In this document: positions 44,626-53,739 of the stretch, in pieces
Numbering within the stretch: the stretch's first letter is position 1
How the letters are laid out: each line of letters begins with the position of its first letter
From: Streptomyces sp. DH41
GTDB taxonomy: Bacteria; Actinomycetota; Actinomycetes; Streptomycetales; Streptomycetaceae
Length of the DNA stretch: 64,000 nt
Reading direction: 5' to 3'
Assembly (NCBI RefSeq): GCF_029813785.1
Contig: NZ_JARVKY010000002.1
Location: forward strand, 124,001 to 188,000
Program-made: the position numbers and the translations under genes
The notes under the pieces: model-generated
What the model was told of the DNA's origin: nothing
The model's input: the letters and a program-made list of their open reading frames with translations, nothing else
Database searches by the model: none

Positions 44626-46278
44626 TCAGCTGTTGGGGTAGGCCCAGGGGTTGGGGCGGCAGTCGATTCCGTCATGGTCGACGAACTTGGTCTGCTGCTG
44701 CATGACCGGGGCGAGTTCGCCGTCCTTGTCGCAGGTGACGTGGTTGAAGCCGATGCGGTGGCCGATCTCGTGGTTGATCAGCATCTGCCGGTACCCGTGG
44801 ATGTCGTCGCCGTACGCTTCCGCGCCCTGTGCCCACCGGTAGGCGTTGATCATCACGCGCTCGGTGGCGGCCGAGTCGCAGGACACGTTGTCCTCGGTGG
44901 TGTCCAGGCCGGACTTGGCGCACCAGACCGCGGTGGTGCCGGGGCTGGCCAGGGTGATCACGAAGTCGGGCTTCCCGGAATGGATGCGCTCGAAGGTGCG
45001 GGCGCCGTTGTGGGCCCAGCTCCGGTCGTCGTTGAGCGTCTTGCGCACCGCCTCGGCGAAGAGTTCTCCGTCGAGGCCGAGTCCTTGTTCCACGTCCACG
45101 CGGTAGGTGTACCGCTGCCCCTTGCCAGACCCCTTGGCGATGCCGGGGATCGCGTCGAACTTCCCCGAACCCTCGAGCGTGGCGCTCAGCGGGTACAGCT
45201 TCTCCATCTTCTGCTCGTACGTCAGCGGCGCCGCCGTCTCCGACGGGGAGGGCGTCGGCCGTCCGTCCCTCCGCGACGCGGAGTCATCGACGTCGCGGGC
45301 CTGGTCTGCGGCGGACTGCGAACGCGCGCCGTCGCCGTCCGCCCCGTCGGCGACCTGACCGGCCACGACGACCGCCAGCACGGTGGTGACGGCGGCCGCG
45401 GCGATGCCGGTGAAGGTCCTGCCCTTGCCGCCCTTGACCGGTGCGGGCTCACCTGTGGGCGACGCGTCGTCGAAATCGGCGCCGGACGCGATGCCGCCGC
45501 CACCCGCGATGCCGCCGCCCCTGTCGGTGGCGCTCCAGTCGGTGGCGCTCCAGTCGGTCACGGAGGAGTACGGGTCGGCGGGCTGCGGGGAGAGGGGGGC
45601 ACGGCGCGGGGAAGGGGCCGTGAAGACGTCGTCGTGCCCGCCGAAGGCGTCCAGGTACTCCTGCCGCGGCGCTCCCGATTCCGGCTGCCGCTGCCGCGGG
45701 AAGGGCGGGCCGGGCCTCGCGGACCGGCCGGGAGGCCCCGAGTGCGAAGGATGGGAGGGGGGCGAAGGAGGAGCGGAAGGCGAGGGGCCCCCCGCGCGCG
45801 GCCCGGCCGGAGCGCCGGGCCCGGAACCGGTCCGCCCGCTCAGCTCGCCCCAGCCGCCGCCGGGTTCACGCTGCTCGGGATGGCCACCGCGGGCACGCGG
45901 CACACCGTGCGCCGGGGTGCCGTCGGGAAACCTGGGGACACCGCGGCTCGGCGTACCGTCCGCCACTCGCGGAAAACCGTGCGCCGGGGTGCCGTCCGCG
46001 ACCCTCGGAAACCCCTGGGCCGGTGTCCCGTCCGGGAAGCGCGGGCCCGGGCCCGCGCTTCTCTGAGGGGCTTGCGGGCCTCGGGAGCCTCGGGGGGCTT
46101 CAGGTCCCTGAGGGCCGGGCGTCGCGCCGGGCGTTCCACTCTCCGGTGGTGCCTGCTCCCCCGCCGGAGGACCGGGTGCCCGGCGGCGGCCCAGCAGGCC
46201 GTGCCGGTCCTCCCGCGCCGCGGCGGTGTCCGCGGCGTCGGCCTTGGGGGCGGGCCCGCGGCGGCTGTGGCGTCCCAC
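44626..46278 (-). CDS. DUF3152 extracytoplasmic zincin-like protein
   Basis: The 550-aa product has a long Pro/Gly/Arg-rich cytosolic N-terminus with four degenerate FPRVADGTPAHG-type repeats. A membrane segment follows (TFTGIAAAAVTTVLAVVVAG, about 290-310), then a DUF3152 domain with the metzincin-type site HEIGHRIGFNH and four Cys. It is predicted to be a type II membrane-anchored metallopeptidase (Rv3207c positional relative). GTG 46278 follows AGGAGG located at the very end of the upstream hydrolase gene (8-nt gap), so the two form an operon. Confidence 0.88.
   Translation of the reverse strand: MGRHSRRGPAPKADAADTAAAREDRHGLLGRRRAPGPPAGEQAPPESGTPGATPGPQGPEAPRGSRGPQAPQRSAGPGPRFPDGTPAQGFPRVADGTPAHGFPRVADGTPSRGVPRFPDGTPAHGVPRARGGHPEQREPGGGWGELSGRTGSGPGAPAGPRAGGPSPSAPPSPPSHPSHSGPPGRSARPGPPFPRQRQPESGAPRQEYLDAFGGHDDVFTAPSPRRAPLSPQPADPYSSVTDWSATDWSATDRGGGIAGGGGIASGADFDDASPTGEPAPVKGGKGRTFTGIAAAAVTTVLAVVVAGQVADGADGDGARSQSAADQARDVDDSASRRDGRPTPSPSETAAPLTYEQKMEKLYPLSATLEGSGKFDAIPGIAKGSGKGQRYTYRVDVEQGLGLDGELFAEAVRKTLNDDRSWAHNGARTFERIHSGKPDFVITLASPGTTAVWCAKSGLDTTEDNVSCDSAATERVMINAYRWAQGAEAYGDDIHGYRQMLINHEIGHRIGFNHVTCDKDGELAPVMQQQTKFVDHDGIDCRPNPWAYPNS
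45890..46055. repeat. Tandem repeats in the DUF3152 gene N-terminal coding part
   Basis: Degenerate ~42-48-bp units encode (F/V)P(R/D)xxDGTPA(H/Q)GFPR four times. The coding frame is kept. Confidence 0.7.
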
Positions 46279-46286
46279 GTCGCGCC

Positions 46287-47309
46287 TCAGCCTCCTGTGC
46301 TCTGGTTGGCGGGCTCGTCGTCGACGGCCTCTTCGGTTCTCTCGTCGGTCACCGGGTCCCCGGTGTCCGCGAGGAGTTCACGGAACGCCGTGGCCACGGT
46401 CTCCGGATATTCCATCATCGCCACGTGTCCCGCGTCCGGCAGGGTCAGCAGCCGGGAGTCACGGAAGGCGCGGGCAGCCCGCTGGGCCATGCGGTATCCG
46501 ACGAGTTGGTCCCGTCCACCGTAGACCAGCAGCGTCGGTGCGAGAACCCGTTCGGCCTGCCGCCACAGTCCGTGCTGGCCGCCCAGCGTGTACGCGTCGA
46601 CGATTCCGCGCGCGGAGCGGGCCATCGCGTCCCAGAAGTACGGCAGTCGCAGCCGCCGCTCCATCTCCTCCACGGCGTTGCGGAAGCCTTCCGGCGACAC
46701 CCTCCCCGGGTCGCCGTAGCAGAGCGCCGTCACGCCGCGGACCCGCTGCTCCGCGGTCCACTCCCGGGTGAGCCGGGTGAACAGCGACACCACCCCCGGC
46801 AACGCCAGCAGCCCCGTCGGCACGGCGCTGCGCTGCACACGGATCTCCGGCAGCGCGGGCGACACGAGGGTCAGCGTCCGCACCAGGTCGGGCCGGGCCG
46901 CTGCCACGCGGGTGACGACGGCGCCGCCGAGCGAGTTGCCGAAGAGGTGCACGGGGCCGTGCCCGGCCGCGTCGAGGTAGCGGATGACCGAGCGCGCGTG
47001 ACCAGTGATCGAGTAGTCGCCGTCGTCCGGCGGCGGGGAGTCGCCGAAGCCCGGCAGGTCGACGGCCTCACTGGCGACGAGGCCGTCCAGCAGCGGCATC
47101 AGCGCCGACCAGTTCTGCGAGGAGCCGCCGAGGCCGTGGACGTAGAGCGCCGGCGGCAGTCCCGCTCGGGCCGGTGGCCTCGAGCGCACCGTCAGGGTGG
47201 CGCCGGGCACGTGTACCGACCTGAGCCGCTCGCCGTCCGCGACCTTGACGGCTGCGACCTTCGGCAGCACGTTGGCGGGCGGCACGGACGGCGGATCGGT
47301 CGAAGGCAT
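46287..47309 (-). CDS. Alpha/beta hydrolase
   Basis: The 340-aa product has YVHGLGGSSQNW (oxyanion), VDLPGFGDS, nucleophile FGNSLGGAV (Ser), YGGRDQLVG (Asp) and PDAGHVAMME (His). No signal peptide is seen. The family includes esterases and C-C hydrolases, and the substrate is unknown. It is the first gene of a two-gene operon with the DUF3152 gene and is divergent from the small acidic protein gene. Confidence 0.88.
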   Translation of the reverse strand: MPSTDPPSVPPANVLPKVAAVKVADGERLRSVHVPGATLTVRSRPPARAGLPPALYVHGLGGSSQNWSALMPLLDGLVASEAVDLPGFGDSPPPDDGDYSITGHARSVIRYLDAAGHGPVHLFGNSLGGAVVTRVAAARPDLVRTLTLVSPALPEIRVQRSAVPTGLLALPGVVSLFTRLTREWTAEQRVRGVTALCYGDPGRVSPEGFRNAVEEMERRLRLPYFWDAMARSARGIVDAYTLGGQHGLWRQAERVLAPTLLVYGGRDQLVGYRMAQRAARAFRDSRLLTLPDAGHVAMMEYPETVATAFRELLADTGDPVTDERTEEAVDDEPANQSTGG

Positions 47310-47558
47310 GCGGCAATGTTACGAGACGATCACGCAGTGGTTCATGTGTTCGCCGTCACAAGCGCCGGTACGGCGCGTGGGCAGCCGGGTACGGATGCCC
47401 ACAGCACAGGGGGACGGGCCGCGACACACACGGGACAGCGCACGGGCGGGGGCGAGCCGACGCATGGCGTCCGGATCGGGTGTCTCCTAGGCTCGTGGAG
47501 TGGGCACCCGCGTGTGGCCCCTGCATCTTCAGGGACGTTCGTAGGAAGGGAGCCCAGC

Positions 47559-47780
47559 ATGACCGTCGACCCGACCGACCCCGAGACCTTCGACGACGAG
47601 GCCCAGGAACCGGAGGAATTCGACGTCGAGGCACCCGCCGCCGACGCCGCCGAGCAGCAGGCGGACATCGCGCCGGAGCGCGACGATCCGCTGACCGGCA
47701 TCGAACCGGACCGCGCCAACGAGGCCGACCTGGCGGAGCAGGCCCGGGTCGTCTCGCACGACGAGGACGACTACCGCTGA
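47559..47780 (+). CDS. Small acidic protein (73 aa)
   Basis: ATG 47559 follows AGGAAGGG. The product is strongly acidic (Asp/Glu about one third) and ends VSHDEDDYR. No domain is recognised; it is probably disordered. Similar short acidic proteins occur at this place in related genomes (from memory). A -10-like TAGGCT lies at 47488-47493. Confidence 0.7.
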   Translation: MTVDPTDPETFDDEAQEPEEFDVEAPAADAAEQQADIAPERDDPLTGIEPDRANEADLAEQARVVSHDEDDYR

Positions 47781-47985
47781 GACGGGGCGCCAGAAGGCGA
47801 CGGAAACTCGCCGAGCAGAGCGGAGGTCGATTTCTGCCCGACCTGAACCCTTTTGAAACCTGTTGTGCGGCTTTCGCCACCGTCCGGTCCGTGAAATTCT
47901 ACGCTCGCAGCGCACACACCACGGTTACCGAAAAGTACGATGGCGACGCGGCGCACACCGCACGAGGACGAACATGGGAGGCGGC

Positions 47986-48627
47986 GTGACAGCCATCGAG
48001 CAGACAGAGGCGGTACGCCCGCGGGGCACACGCCTTCCCCGCCGAGCCCGACGCAACCAGTTGCTGGGCGCCGCACAGGAAGTGTTCGTGGCCCAGGGGT
48101 ACCACGCGGCCGCGATGGACGACATCGCCGAGCGCGCCGGCGTGAGCAAGCCGGTGCTCTACCAGCACTTCCCGGGCAAGCTCGACCTCTACCTCGCCCT
48201 GCTGGACCAGCACTGCGAGTCCCTGATCCAGTCCGTACGGAGCGCGCTCGCGTCGACGACCGACAACAAGCAGCGCGTCCGCGCGACGATGGACGCCTAC
48301 TTCGCGTACGTCGAGGACGACGGTGGCGCCTTCCGCCTGGTCTTCGAGTCGGACCTGACCAACGAGCCCGCCGTACGCCAGCGTGTCGACAAGGTCACGA
48401 ACGAGTGCGCCGAGGCGATCTGTGACGTCATCGCCGAGGACACCGGCCTCTCGCGCGCCGAGTCGATGCTGCTGGCCTCCGGTCTGGGCGGCCTCGCCCA
48501 GGTGGTGGCCCGCTCCTGGCTGCACAGCGACCGCAGCGTGCCGCGCGACCAGGCGGTCCAGTTGCTGACCTCCCTGGCCTGGCGGGGCATCGCCGGCTTC
48601 CCGCTGCACGGCAGCGAGCAGCACTGA
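47986..48627 (+). CDS. TetR family regulator
   Basis: The 213-aa product has an N-terminal TetR helix-turn-helix (RRNQLLGAAQEVFVAQGYHA, AMDDIAERAGVSKPVLYQHF) and a ligand domain. It resembles the Rv3208-type/FasR-like actinobacterial regulators that neighbour DUF3107 genes. GTG 47986 follows GGGAGGCGGC; ATG 47974 in frame is an alternative. The regulated genes are not evident; the downstream DUF3107 gene is a natural candidate. Confidence 0.9.
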   Translation: MTAIEQTEAVRPRGTRLPRRARRNQLLGAAQEVFVAQGYHAAAMDDIAERAGVSKPVLYQHFPGKLDLYLALLDQHCESLIQSVRSALASTTDNKQRVRATMDAYFAYVEDDGGAFRLVFESDLTNEPAVRQRVDKVTNECAEAICDVIAEDTGLSRAESMLLASGLGGLAQVVARSWLHSDRSVPRDQAVQLLTSLAWRGIAGFPLHGSEQH

Positions 48628-48794
48628 CCGTCAGGGTGTGCCGGGGCCGCGACGGGCGTACGGCGGCTCCGTTCCGTCGGCTGTTCGCTCCTGGCGTGCT
48701 CCGGCGCAGCGTGTACGTCCCCTCACCGGGCTAATGTGTGCTGGGTACGGCGCGGAAGATCGCGCACTTCACTGACCGTCGGAGGGACATAGCC

Positions 48795-49022
48795 GTGGAG
48801 GTCAAGATCGGCGTGCAGCACGCGCCCCGCGAGATCGTTCTGGAGAGCGGTCAGAGTGCCGAGGAGGTCGAGCGTGTGGTGGCCGAGGCACTCGCCGGCA
48901 AGTCGGCGCTGCTGAGTCTCGTGGACGAACACGGCCGCAAGGTCCTGGTGCCGGCCGACCGGCTCGCCTACGTCGAGATCGGCGAACCCGCCCCGCGCAA
49001 GGTGGGCTTCGGCGCGCTGTAG
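48795..49022 (+). CDS. DUF3107 family protein
   Basis: The 75-aa product starts VEVKIGVQHAPREIVLE and contains LVDEHGRKVLVPADRLAYVE, a compact beta-alpha fold. This short actinobacterial family has no assigned biochemical function. GTG 48795 follows GGAGGG. It sits after the TetR gene, as in mycobacteria, and a strong terminator follows. Confidence 0.9.
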   Translation: MEVKIGVQHAPREIVLESGQSAEEVERVVAEALAGKSALLSLVDEHGRKVLVPADRLAYVEIGEPAPRKVGFGAL

Positions 49023-49052
49023 CCGGCGGAAGCAGGACGACGGACGAAGATC

Positions 49053-49091
49053 GGGAGGGGCCCGGCGGCGACCAGCCGCCGGGCCCCTCCC
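49053..49091 (+). terminator. Terminator after DUF3107 gene
   Basis: A 17-bp perfect stem (49053-49069 / 49075-49091), extended by GAAGA / TCTTC, immediately follows the DUF3107 stop. Confidence 0.85.
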
Positions 49092-49227
49092 GTCTTCCGT
49101 TCACACGCGGAGCGCAGTCACACTCGGGGCACAGTTCACCCACAGTGGGAGGGTTGCATTCCGCAGGTCAGGGGTATGACGGCTGTGACCGTTTCGGGCA
49201 GGCCGGCCATGTGGGAGGGACCCCGAC

Positions 49228-49497
49228 ATGCTCTTGGAAGTGCTCAGCGCCGCGATCCTGGGCCTCGCCCTGGCATGGGCCGCCGTCCACCGGCTGCCGC
49301 ACCGTCTGCCGGCCCGCGTCCTGGTCCTGCCGACGGGGATCGCCGGGGCACTCTTCGGGGCGTTCGTCACACACACCGCGCTGGGCGCCGGCGGTCTCCT
49401 GCTGGTCCTCCTGGGCTCGGCAGCCCTCTCCGCGGCCTCACTGTCGCTGCTGCTGCGCCCCGCGGGAAGACTCCGTGGCCGATCGGCGACCGCCTGA
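49228..49497 (+). CDS. Small two-helix membrane protein (89 aa)
   Basis: It has two or three hydrophobic helices (LEVLSAAILGLALAWAAVH; VLVLPTGIAGALFGAFVTHT; LLLVLLGSAALSAASLSLLL) and a basic C-terminus. GGGAGGG precedes ATG 49228. No known family is recognised. A TTGCAT element about 70 nt upstream may be part of its promoter. Confidence 0.7.
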   Translation: MLLEVLSAAILGLALAWAAVHRLPHRLPARVLVLPTGIAGALFGAFVTHTALGAGGLLLVLLGSAALSAASLSLLLRPAGRLRGRSATA

Positions 49498-49620
49498 GCG
49501 GCCGCCGCGCCTGGTGGCACCCACGCCCGAGATGAGCGTGGCGAAGTGAGCGACGGACCACGTCATGGGACGGACCACGTCGTGGAACAGCACCCGTTCG
49601 CGGCTCGCCCCTGACCGTGC

Positions 49621-50403
49621 TCAGGCCGCCAGTCCCAGCGCCGCCATCCGCTTGGTGTGCGCCTCGGTGATCCGGGAGAACATCCTGCCGACCTCGGCGA
49701 GGTCGAAGCCGTCCGCCACACCGCCCACCAGCATCGTCGACAGCGCGTCCCGGTCGGCCACCACCCGCTGGGACTGCGAGAGCGCCTCCCCCATCAACCG
49801 CCGCGCCCACAGAGCGAGCCGCCCGCCCACACGCGGGTCCGCGTCGATCGCCGCACGCACCTTCTCCACGGCGAATCCGGCGTGCCCGGTGTCGTCGAGC
49901 ACGGCCAGCACCAGCTCGCGGGTGTCCGCGTCGAGGCGGGCCGCGACCTCGCGGTAGAAGTCACTGGCGATGGAGTCGCCGACGTAGGCCTTGACGAGCC
50001 CCTCCAGCCAGTCGGAGGGGTCCGTCTGCTTGTGGAAGCCGTCGTAGGCGGCCACGAACGGCTCCATCGCCTCCGTCGGCTCCTCACCGATCTCGGCGAG
50101 CCGGTCGCGCAGCCGCTCGAAGTGGTGGAACTCCGCGGACGCCATCTTCGCCAGCTCCGCCTTGTCCGCGAGGGTGGGCGCCAGCTTGGCATCCTCCGCG
50201 AGCCGCTCGAACGCCGCCAGTTCGCCGTAGGCGAGCGCGCCGAGCAGGTCCACGACCGCGGCGCGGTACTGCGGGTCGGCCGCTGCCGACGCCCAGTCCC
50301 GGTCGGCGACTACAGCGACTCCAGTGGTTTCGTTGGCTCCGGTGGCTCCGGTGGTTTCGGCGGGGGCGTCTGCGGCGTGGCCAGGCTTGTCCGAGCTCGT
50401 CAT
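49621..50403 (-). CDS. Ferritin-like fold protein (Rv3210c type)
   Basis: The 260-aa protein has a Thr/Gly/Ala-rich N-terminus and a four-helix ferritin-like core with metal-ligand patterns AYGELAAFERL, MASAEFHHFERL and DDTGHAGFAVEKV. It resembles MiaE/ferritin-like proteins; the substrate is unknown. ATG 50403 (MTSSDKPG) was chosen over an upstream codon at 50412. It is divergent from rhlE, as in mycobacteria. Confidence 0.85.
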   Translation of the reverse strand: MTSSDKPGHAADAPAETTGATGANETTGVAVVADRDWASAAADPQYRAAVVDLLGALAYGELAAFERLAEDAKLAPTLADKAELAKMASAEFHHFERLRDRLAEIGEEPTEAMEPFVAAYDGFHKQTDPSDWLEGLVKAYVGDSIASDFYREVAARLDADTRELVLAVLDDTGHAGFAVEKVRAAIDADPRVGGRLALWARRLMGEALSQSQRVVADRDALSTMLVGGVADGFDLAEVGRMFSRITEAHTKRMAALGLAA

Positions 50404-50814
50404 GCAGCGCACAATAGCCCGCCCGTCGCCTGCCGAAAGGTCTCCGGTCGGCCCTGGTCAATCAGTGTGACGACGACTACGTGACCAAACCGGCCAACGC
50501 GTGTGCGCGAATCCGGGGTATGGTGGTAATGCGCCTGCCGAGTATGTGACGTACGGGTACGTGACATCGTCGTCGGGCCGCACGCATGAGGATGCCCGGT
50601 CGGTGGCCCGATCGGCTCCGACCCGACAGCCCTCCCTGCCGTACGCCACACTGCGTACGGAATCCGGAGGGGGACCCTCAGTGGTACGAGCGCTGGAGCG
50701 TCGACAGAGGTCCCGTGTCCTACGGCTCATTCCGTAAGGCAGCCGACGTCCCCGACACGGTCCGGCACGACCCGCGCGCTCGCCTCGCACCACGTACACA
50801 GAAGAGGCAGCACC
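50404..50814. other. Intergenic region between ferritin-like gene and rhlE
   Basis: This 411-bp divergent region holds no credible gene. It contains the inverted repeat ACGTAC-GG-GTACGT at 50549-50562 and, near its end, the GAAGAGG ribosome site for rhlE. The rhlE transcript probably has a long 5' leader. Confidence 0.5.
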
Positions 50815-53613
50815 CTGACTACGACGTTTCGATCCCTCGGGATCCTCCCCGAGACCGCCGAAGCCCTTGAAGCCGTCGGCATCATCAATCCCTTCCCCAT
50901 CCAGGAGATGACGCTCCCCGTAGCCCTTTCGGGCAAGGACGTCATCGGCCAGGCCAAGACCGGCACCGGCAAGACGCTGGGCTTCGGCCTCCCGCTCCTC
51001 GAGCGCGTCACCGTCCCCGCCGACGTCGAGGCGGGCCGCGCCGCCCCCGAAGCCCTGACCGACGCCCCGCAGGCCCTCGTCGTCGTCCCGACGCGCGAGC
51101 TGTGCCAGCAGGTCACCAACGACCTGCTCACCGCCGGCAAGGTCCGCAACGTGCGCGTCCTGGCGATCTACGGCGGCCGGGCCTACGAGCCCCAGGTGGA
51201 GGCCCTGAAGAAGGGCGTCGACGTGATCGTCGGCACCCCGGGCCGCCTGCTGGACCTCGCGGGCCAGAAGAAGCTGAGCCTGAAGCACATCAAGAGCCTG
51301 GTCCTCGACGAGGCCGACGAGATGCTCGACCTGGGCTTCCTGCCCGACGTCGAGAAGATCATCAACATGCTGCCGGCCAGGCGTCAGACCATGCTGTTCT
51401 CGGCCACCATGCCGGGTGCGGTCATCGGGCTGGCCCGCCGTTACATGTCGCAGCCCACTCACATCAGCGCCACCTCGCCGGACGACGCGGGCGCGACGGT
51501 CGCGAACACGAAGCAGTTCATCTACCGCGCGCACAACATGGACAAGCCCGAGATGGTGGCGCGCATACTGCAGGCCGACGGCCGGGGACTGGTCATGGTC
51601 TTCTGCCGTACCAAGCGCACCGCGGCCGACCTGGCCGACCAGCTCAAGCAGCGCGGCTTCGCCTCCGGCGCGGTCCACGGCGACCTCGGCCAGGGCGCCC
51701 GCGAGCAGGCCCTGCGCGCCTTCCGCAACGGCAAGGTGGACGTGCTCGTCTGCACCGACGTCGCCGCCCGCGGCATCGACGTCGAAGGCGTGACGCACGT
51801 CATCAACTACCAGTCGCCGGAAGAGGAGAAGACGTACCTGCACCGCATCGGCCGCACCGGCCGCGCGGGCGCCAAGGGTACGGCGATCACGCTGGTCGAC
51901 TGGGACGACATCCCGCGCTGGCAGCTCATCAACAAGGCTCTGGACCTGGGCTTCAGCGACCCGCCGGAGACGTACTCCACCTCTCCGCACCTGTACACCG
52001 ACCTCGGCATCCCCGAGGGCACCAAGGGTGTCCTGCCGCGCTCGGAGCGCACACGCGCCGGGCTCGACGCGGAGGAGCTGGAGGACCTGGGCGAGCCGGG
52101 TGGCCGTGGTGGCCGCGCGCGTGGCGACCGGGACGGCCGTGGTGGCCGGGGTGGCCGGGACGAGTCCCGTTCCGCCGACCGCGAGCGTTCGTCCCGTACG
52201 ACGCCGCGTCGCCGTCGCCGGATGCGCGGCGGGGCACCGGTGGACGCGGACGTCTCCGCGACCACCGCACCCGAGGCCGTGACCGGCCCTGCGGACAGCG
52301 CCGCCGACGTGGACACGGACGCCGCCAAGGGCCCCCGCACGCTGCGCCGCCGACGCCGTACGCGCAGCGGAGAGGCGTCGCGCCGGCCGGTGACGGCCGC
52401 GACGACCGACGCCTCCGCGGAGCAGGCGGCGGACAACGCGCTCACCGCCTCCGAAGGCGCGGAGGTCGCGGCGACCGCGGAGACCGCGGAGACCCCCGCG
52501 AAGTCGCGTCGCCGCCGCACCCGTAAGACGGCGGAGGCGTCGGCCGCTCCGCTGGAGACCGCCGTGGTGACCGAGCCGGTGGCCGACGAGGCACCGGTGG
52601 CCTTCGAGGCACCGGTGGCCGAGACCCCTGTGGAGAAGCCGCGCCGACGCACCCGTAAGGCGGCCCCGGCCGCCGAGACGGCGGTCGACACGGCCGAGGG
52701 AGCGGCCGAGCCCGCGTCCGAGGTGACGGAGACGAAGCCGCGCCGCACCCGCAAGAAGGCCGCGACCACGCCGGACACCGCGGACAGTGCGGACAGCGCG
52801 GGCACGCCTGAGGCGAAGCCCCGCCGCACCCGCAAGGCCGCAGCCGCCGAACCCGTCGAGGCGACCGGGGCTGCCGAGACGGCCGTCCAGACAGCGGAAG
52901 CCGCCGAGGCCAAGCCCCGGCGCACCCGCAAGGCGGCCGCCACCAAGGCCGAAACCGCCGTCGACACCGCCGAAGGCGCCACCGAAGGCACGGAGACCAA
53001 GCCGCGCCGACGCACCCGCAAGGCCGCAGCCGCCGAACCCGTCGAGGCCACCGCCGGCATCCCGGCCCAGGCCTCGCAGGAGCCGGAGGCGGTCGAGGCG
53101 AAGCCGCGCCGCACCCGGAAGACGGTCGCGGCGAAGGCGGAAGCCGCCGTCGACACCGCCGAGGCGACGGAGGCCATGCCGCGCCGCCGCACCCGCAAGG
53201 CCGCAGCCGCCGAACCCGTCGAGGCGACCGGGTCTGCCGAGACGGCCGTCCAGACAGCGGAAGCCGCCGAGGCCAAGCCCCGACGCACCCGCAAGAAGGC
53301 CGCCACCAAGGCCGAAACCGCCGTCGACACCCCCGTCGACACCGCCGAAGGCACGGAGACCAAGCCGCGCCGACGCACCCGCAAGGCCGCAGCCGCCGAA
53401 CCCGTCGAGGCCACCGCCGGCATCCCGGCCCAGGCCTCGCAGGAGCCGGAGGCCGCACCGCGGCGGCGGACCCGTAAGGCCGCCGCGAAGACGGAAACCG
53501 CGGTCGAGGCACCCTCCGAGGCCCCCGACACGGCCGAGGCGAAGCCGAAGGCGCGCCGCACCCGCAAGGCGGCCACGGCTGCCACGCGGCCCGCGGAGAC
53601 CGGCGAAAGCTGA
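50815..53613 (+). CDS. rhlE: RhlE-type DEAD-box RNA helicase with long basic repeat tail (CTG start)
   Basis: The 932-aa product has the Q motif (FRSLGILPETAEALEA ... FPIQEMTLP), AKTGTGKT, VVPTRELC, VLDEADEMLD, FSATMP, VHGDLGQGAREQ, CTDVAARGID and HRIGRTGRAG within the first ~400 residues. About 530 residues of Lys/Arg/Ala/Glu-rich repeats (KPRRTRKAA, AEPVEATAG) follow, probably RNA-binding. The frame is closed by a stop at 50587 and has no ATG, GTG or TTG before ATG 50908, which would delete the Q motif. CTG 50815, after GAAGAGG with 7-nt spacing, is the likely start. A strong terminator follows. Confidence 0.88.
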   Translation: MTTTFRSLGILPETAEALEAVGIINPFPIQEMTLPVALSGKDVIGQAKTGTGKTLGFGLPLLERVTVPADVEAGRAAPEALTDAPQALVVVPTRELCQQVTNDLLTAGKVRNVRVLAIYGGRAYEPQVEALKKGVDVIVGTPGRLLDLAGQKKLSLKHIKSLVLDEADEMLDLGFLPDVEKIINMLPARRQTMLFSATMPGAVIGLARRYMSQPTHISATSPDDAGATVANTKQFIYRAHNMDKPEMVARILQADGRGLVMVFCRTKRTAADLADQLKQRGFASGAVHGDLGQGAREQALRAFRNGKVDVLVCTDVAARGIDVEGVTHVINYQSPEEEKTYLHRIGRTGRAGAKGTAITLVDWDDIPRWQLINKALDLGFSDPPETYSTSPHLYTDLGIPEGTKGVLPRSERTRAGLDAEELEDLGEPGGRGGRARGDRDGRGGRGGRDESRSADRERSSRTTPRRRRRMRGGAPVDADVSATTAPEAVTGPADSAADVDTDAAKGPRTLRRRRRTRSGEASRRPVTAATTDASAEQAADNALTASEGAEVAATAETAETPAKSRRRRTRKTAEASAAPLETAVVTEPVADEAPVAFEAPVAETPVEKPRRRTRKAAPAAETAVDTAEGAAEPASEVTETKPRRTRKKAATTPDTADSADSAGTPEAKPRRTRKAAAAEPVEATGAAETAVQTAEAAEAKPRRTRKAAATKAETAVDTAEGATEGTETKPRRRTRKAAAAEPVEATAGIPAQASQEPEAVEAKPRRTRKTVAAKAEAAVDTAEATEAMPRRRTRKAAAAEPVEATGSAETAVQTAEAAEAKPRRTRKKAATKAETAVDTPVDTAEGTETKPRRRTRKAAAAEPVEATAGIPAQASQEPEAAPRRRTRKAAAKTETAVEAPSEAPDTAEAKPKARRTRKAATAATRPAETGES
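52824..53453. repeat. Two ~265-bp near-identical direct repeats in the rhlE tail
   Basis: Sequence at about 52824-53090 recurs at about 53187-53453 (offset 363 bp, 121 codons) with few differences. The unit contains KPRRTRKAA and AEPVEATAGIPAQASQEPEA. Confidence 0.85.
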
Positions 53614-53632
53614 TCCACGCCGTTCACCCGAC

Positions 53633-53672
53633 CGTCGGCCCGGTCCCGCACCCACGCGGGACCGGGCCGACG
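53633..53672 (+). terminator. Terminator after rhlE
   Basis: A perfect 17-bp stem (53633-53649 / 53656-53672) with a 6-nt loop lies 20 nt after the rhlE stop. Confidence 0.85.
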
Positions 53673-53739
53673 GCGTTCCCACCCTCGTCTTCCCCGGTCT
53701 CCCCGGGCCTCCCCGCACACCGCCCGATAGCCTCTGCCC

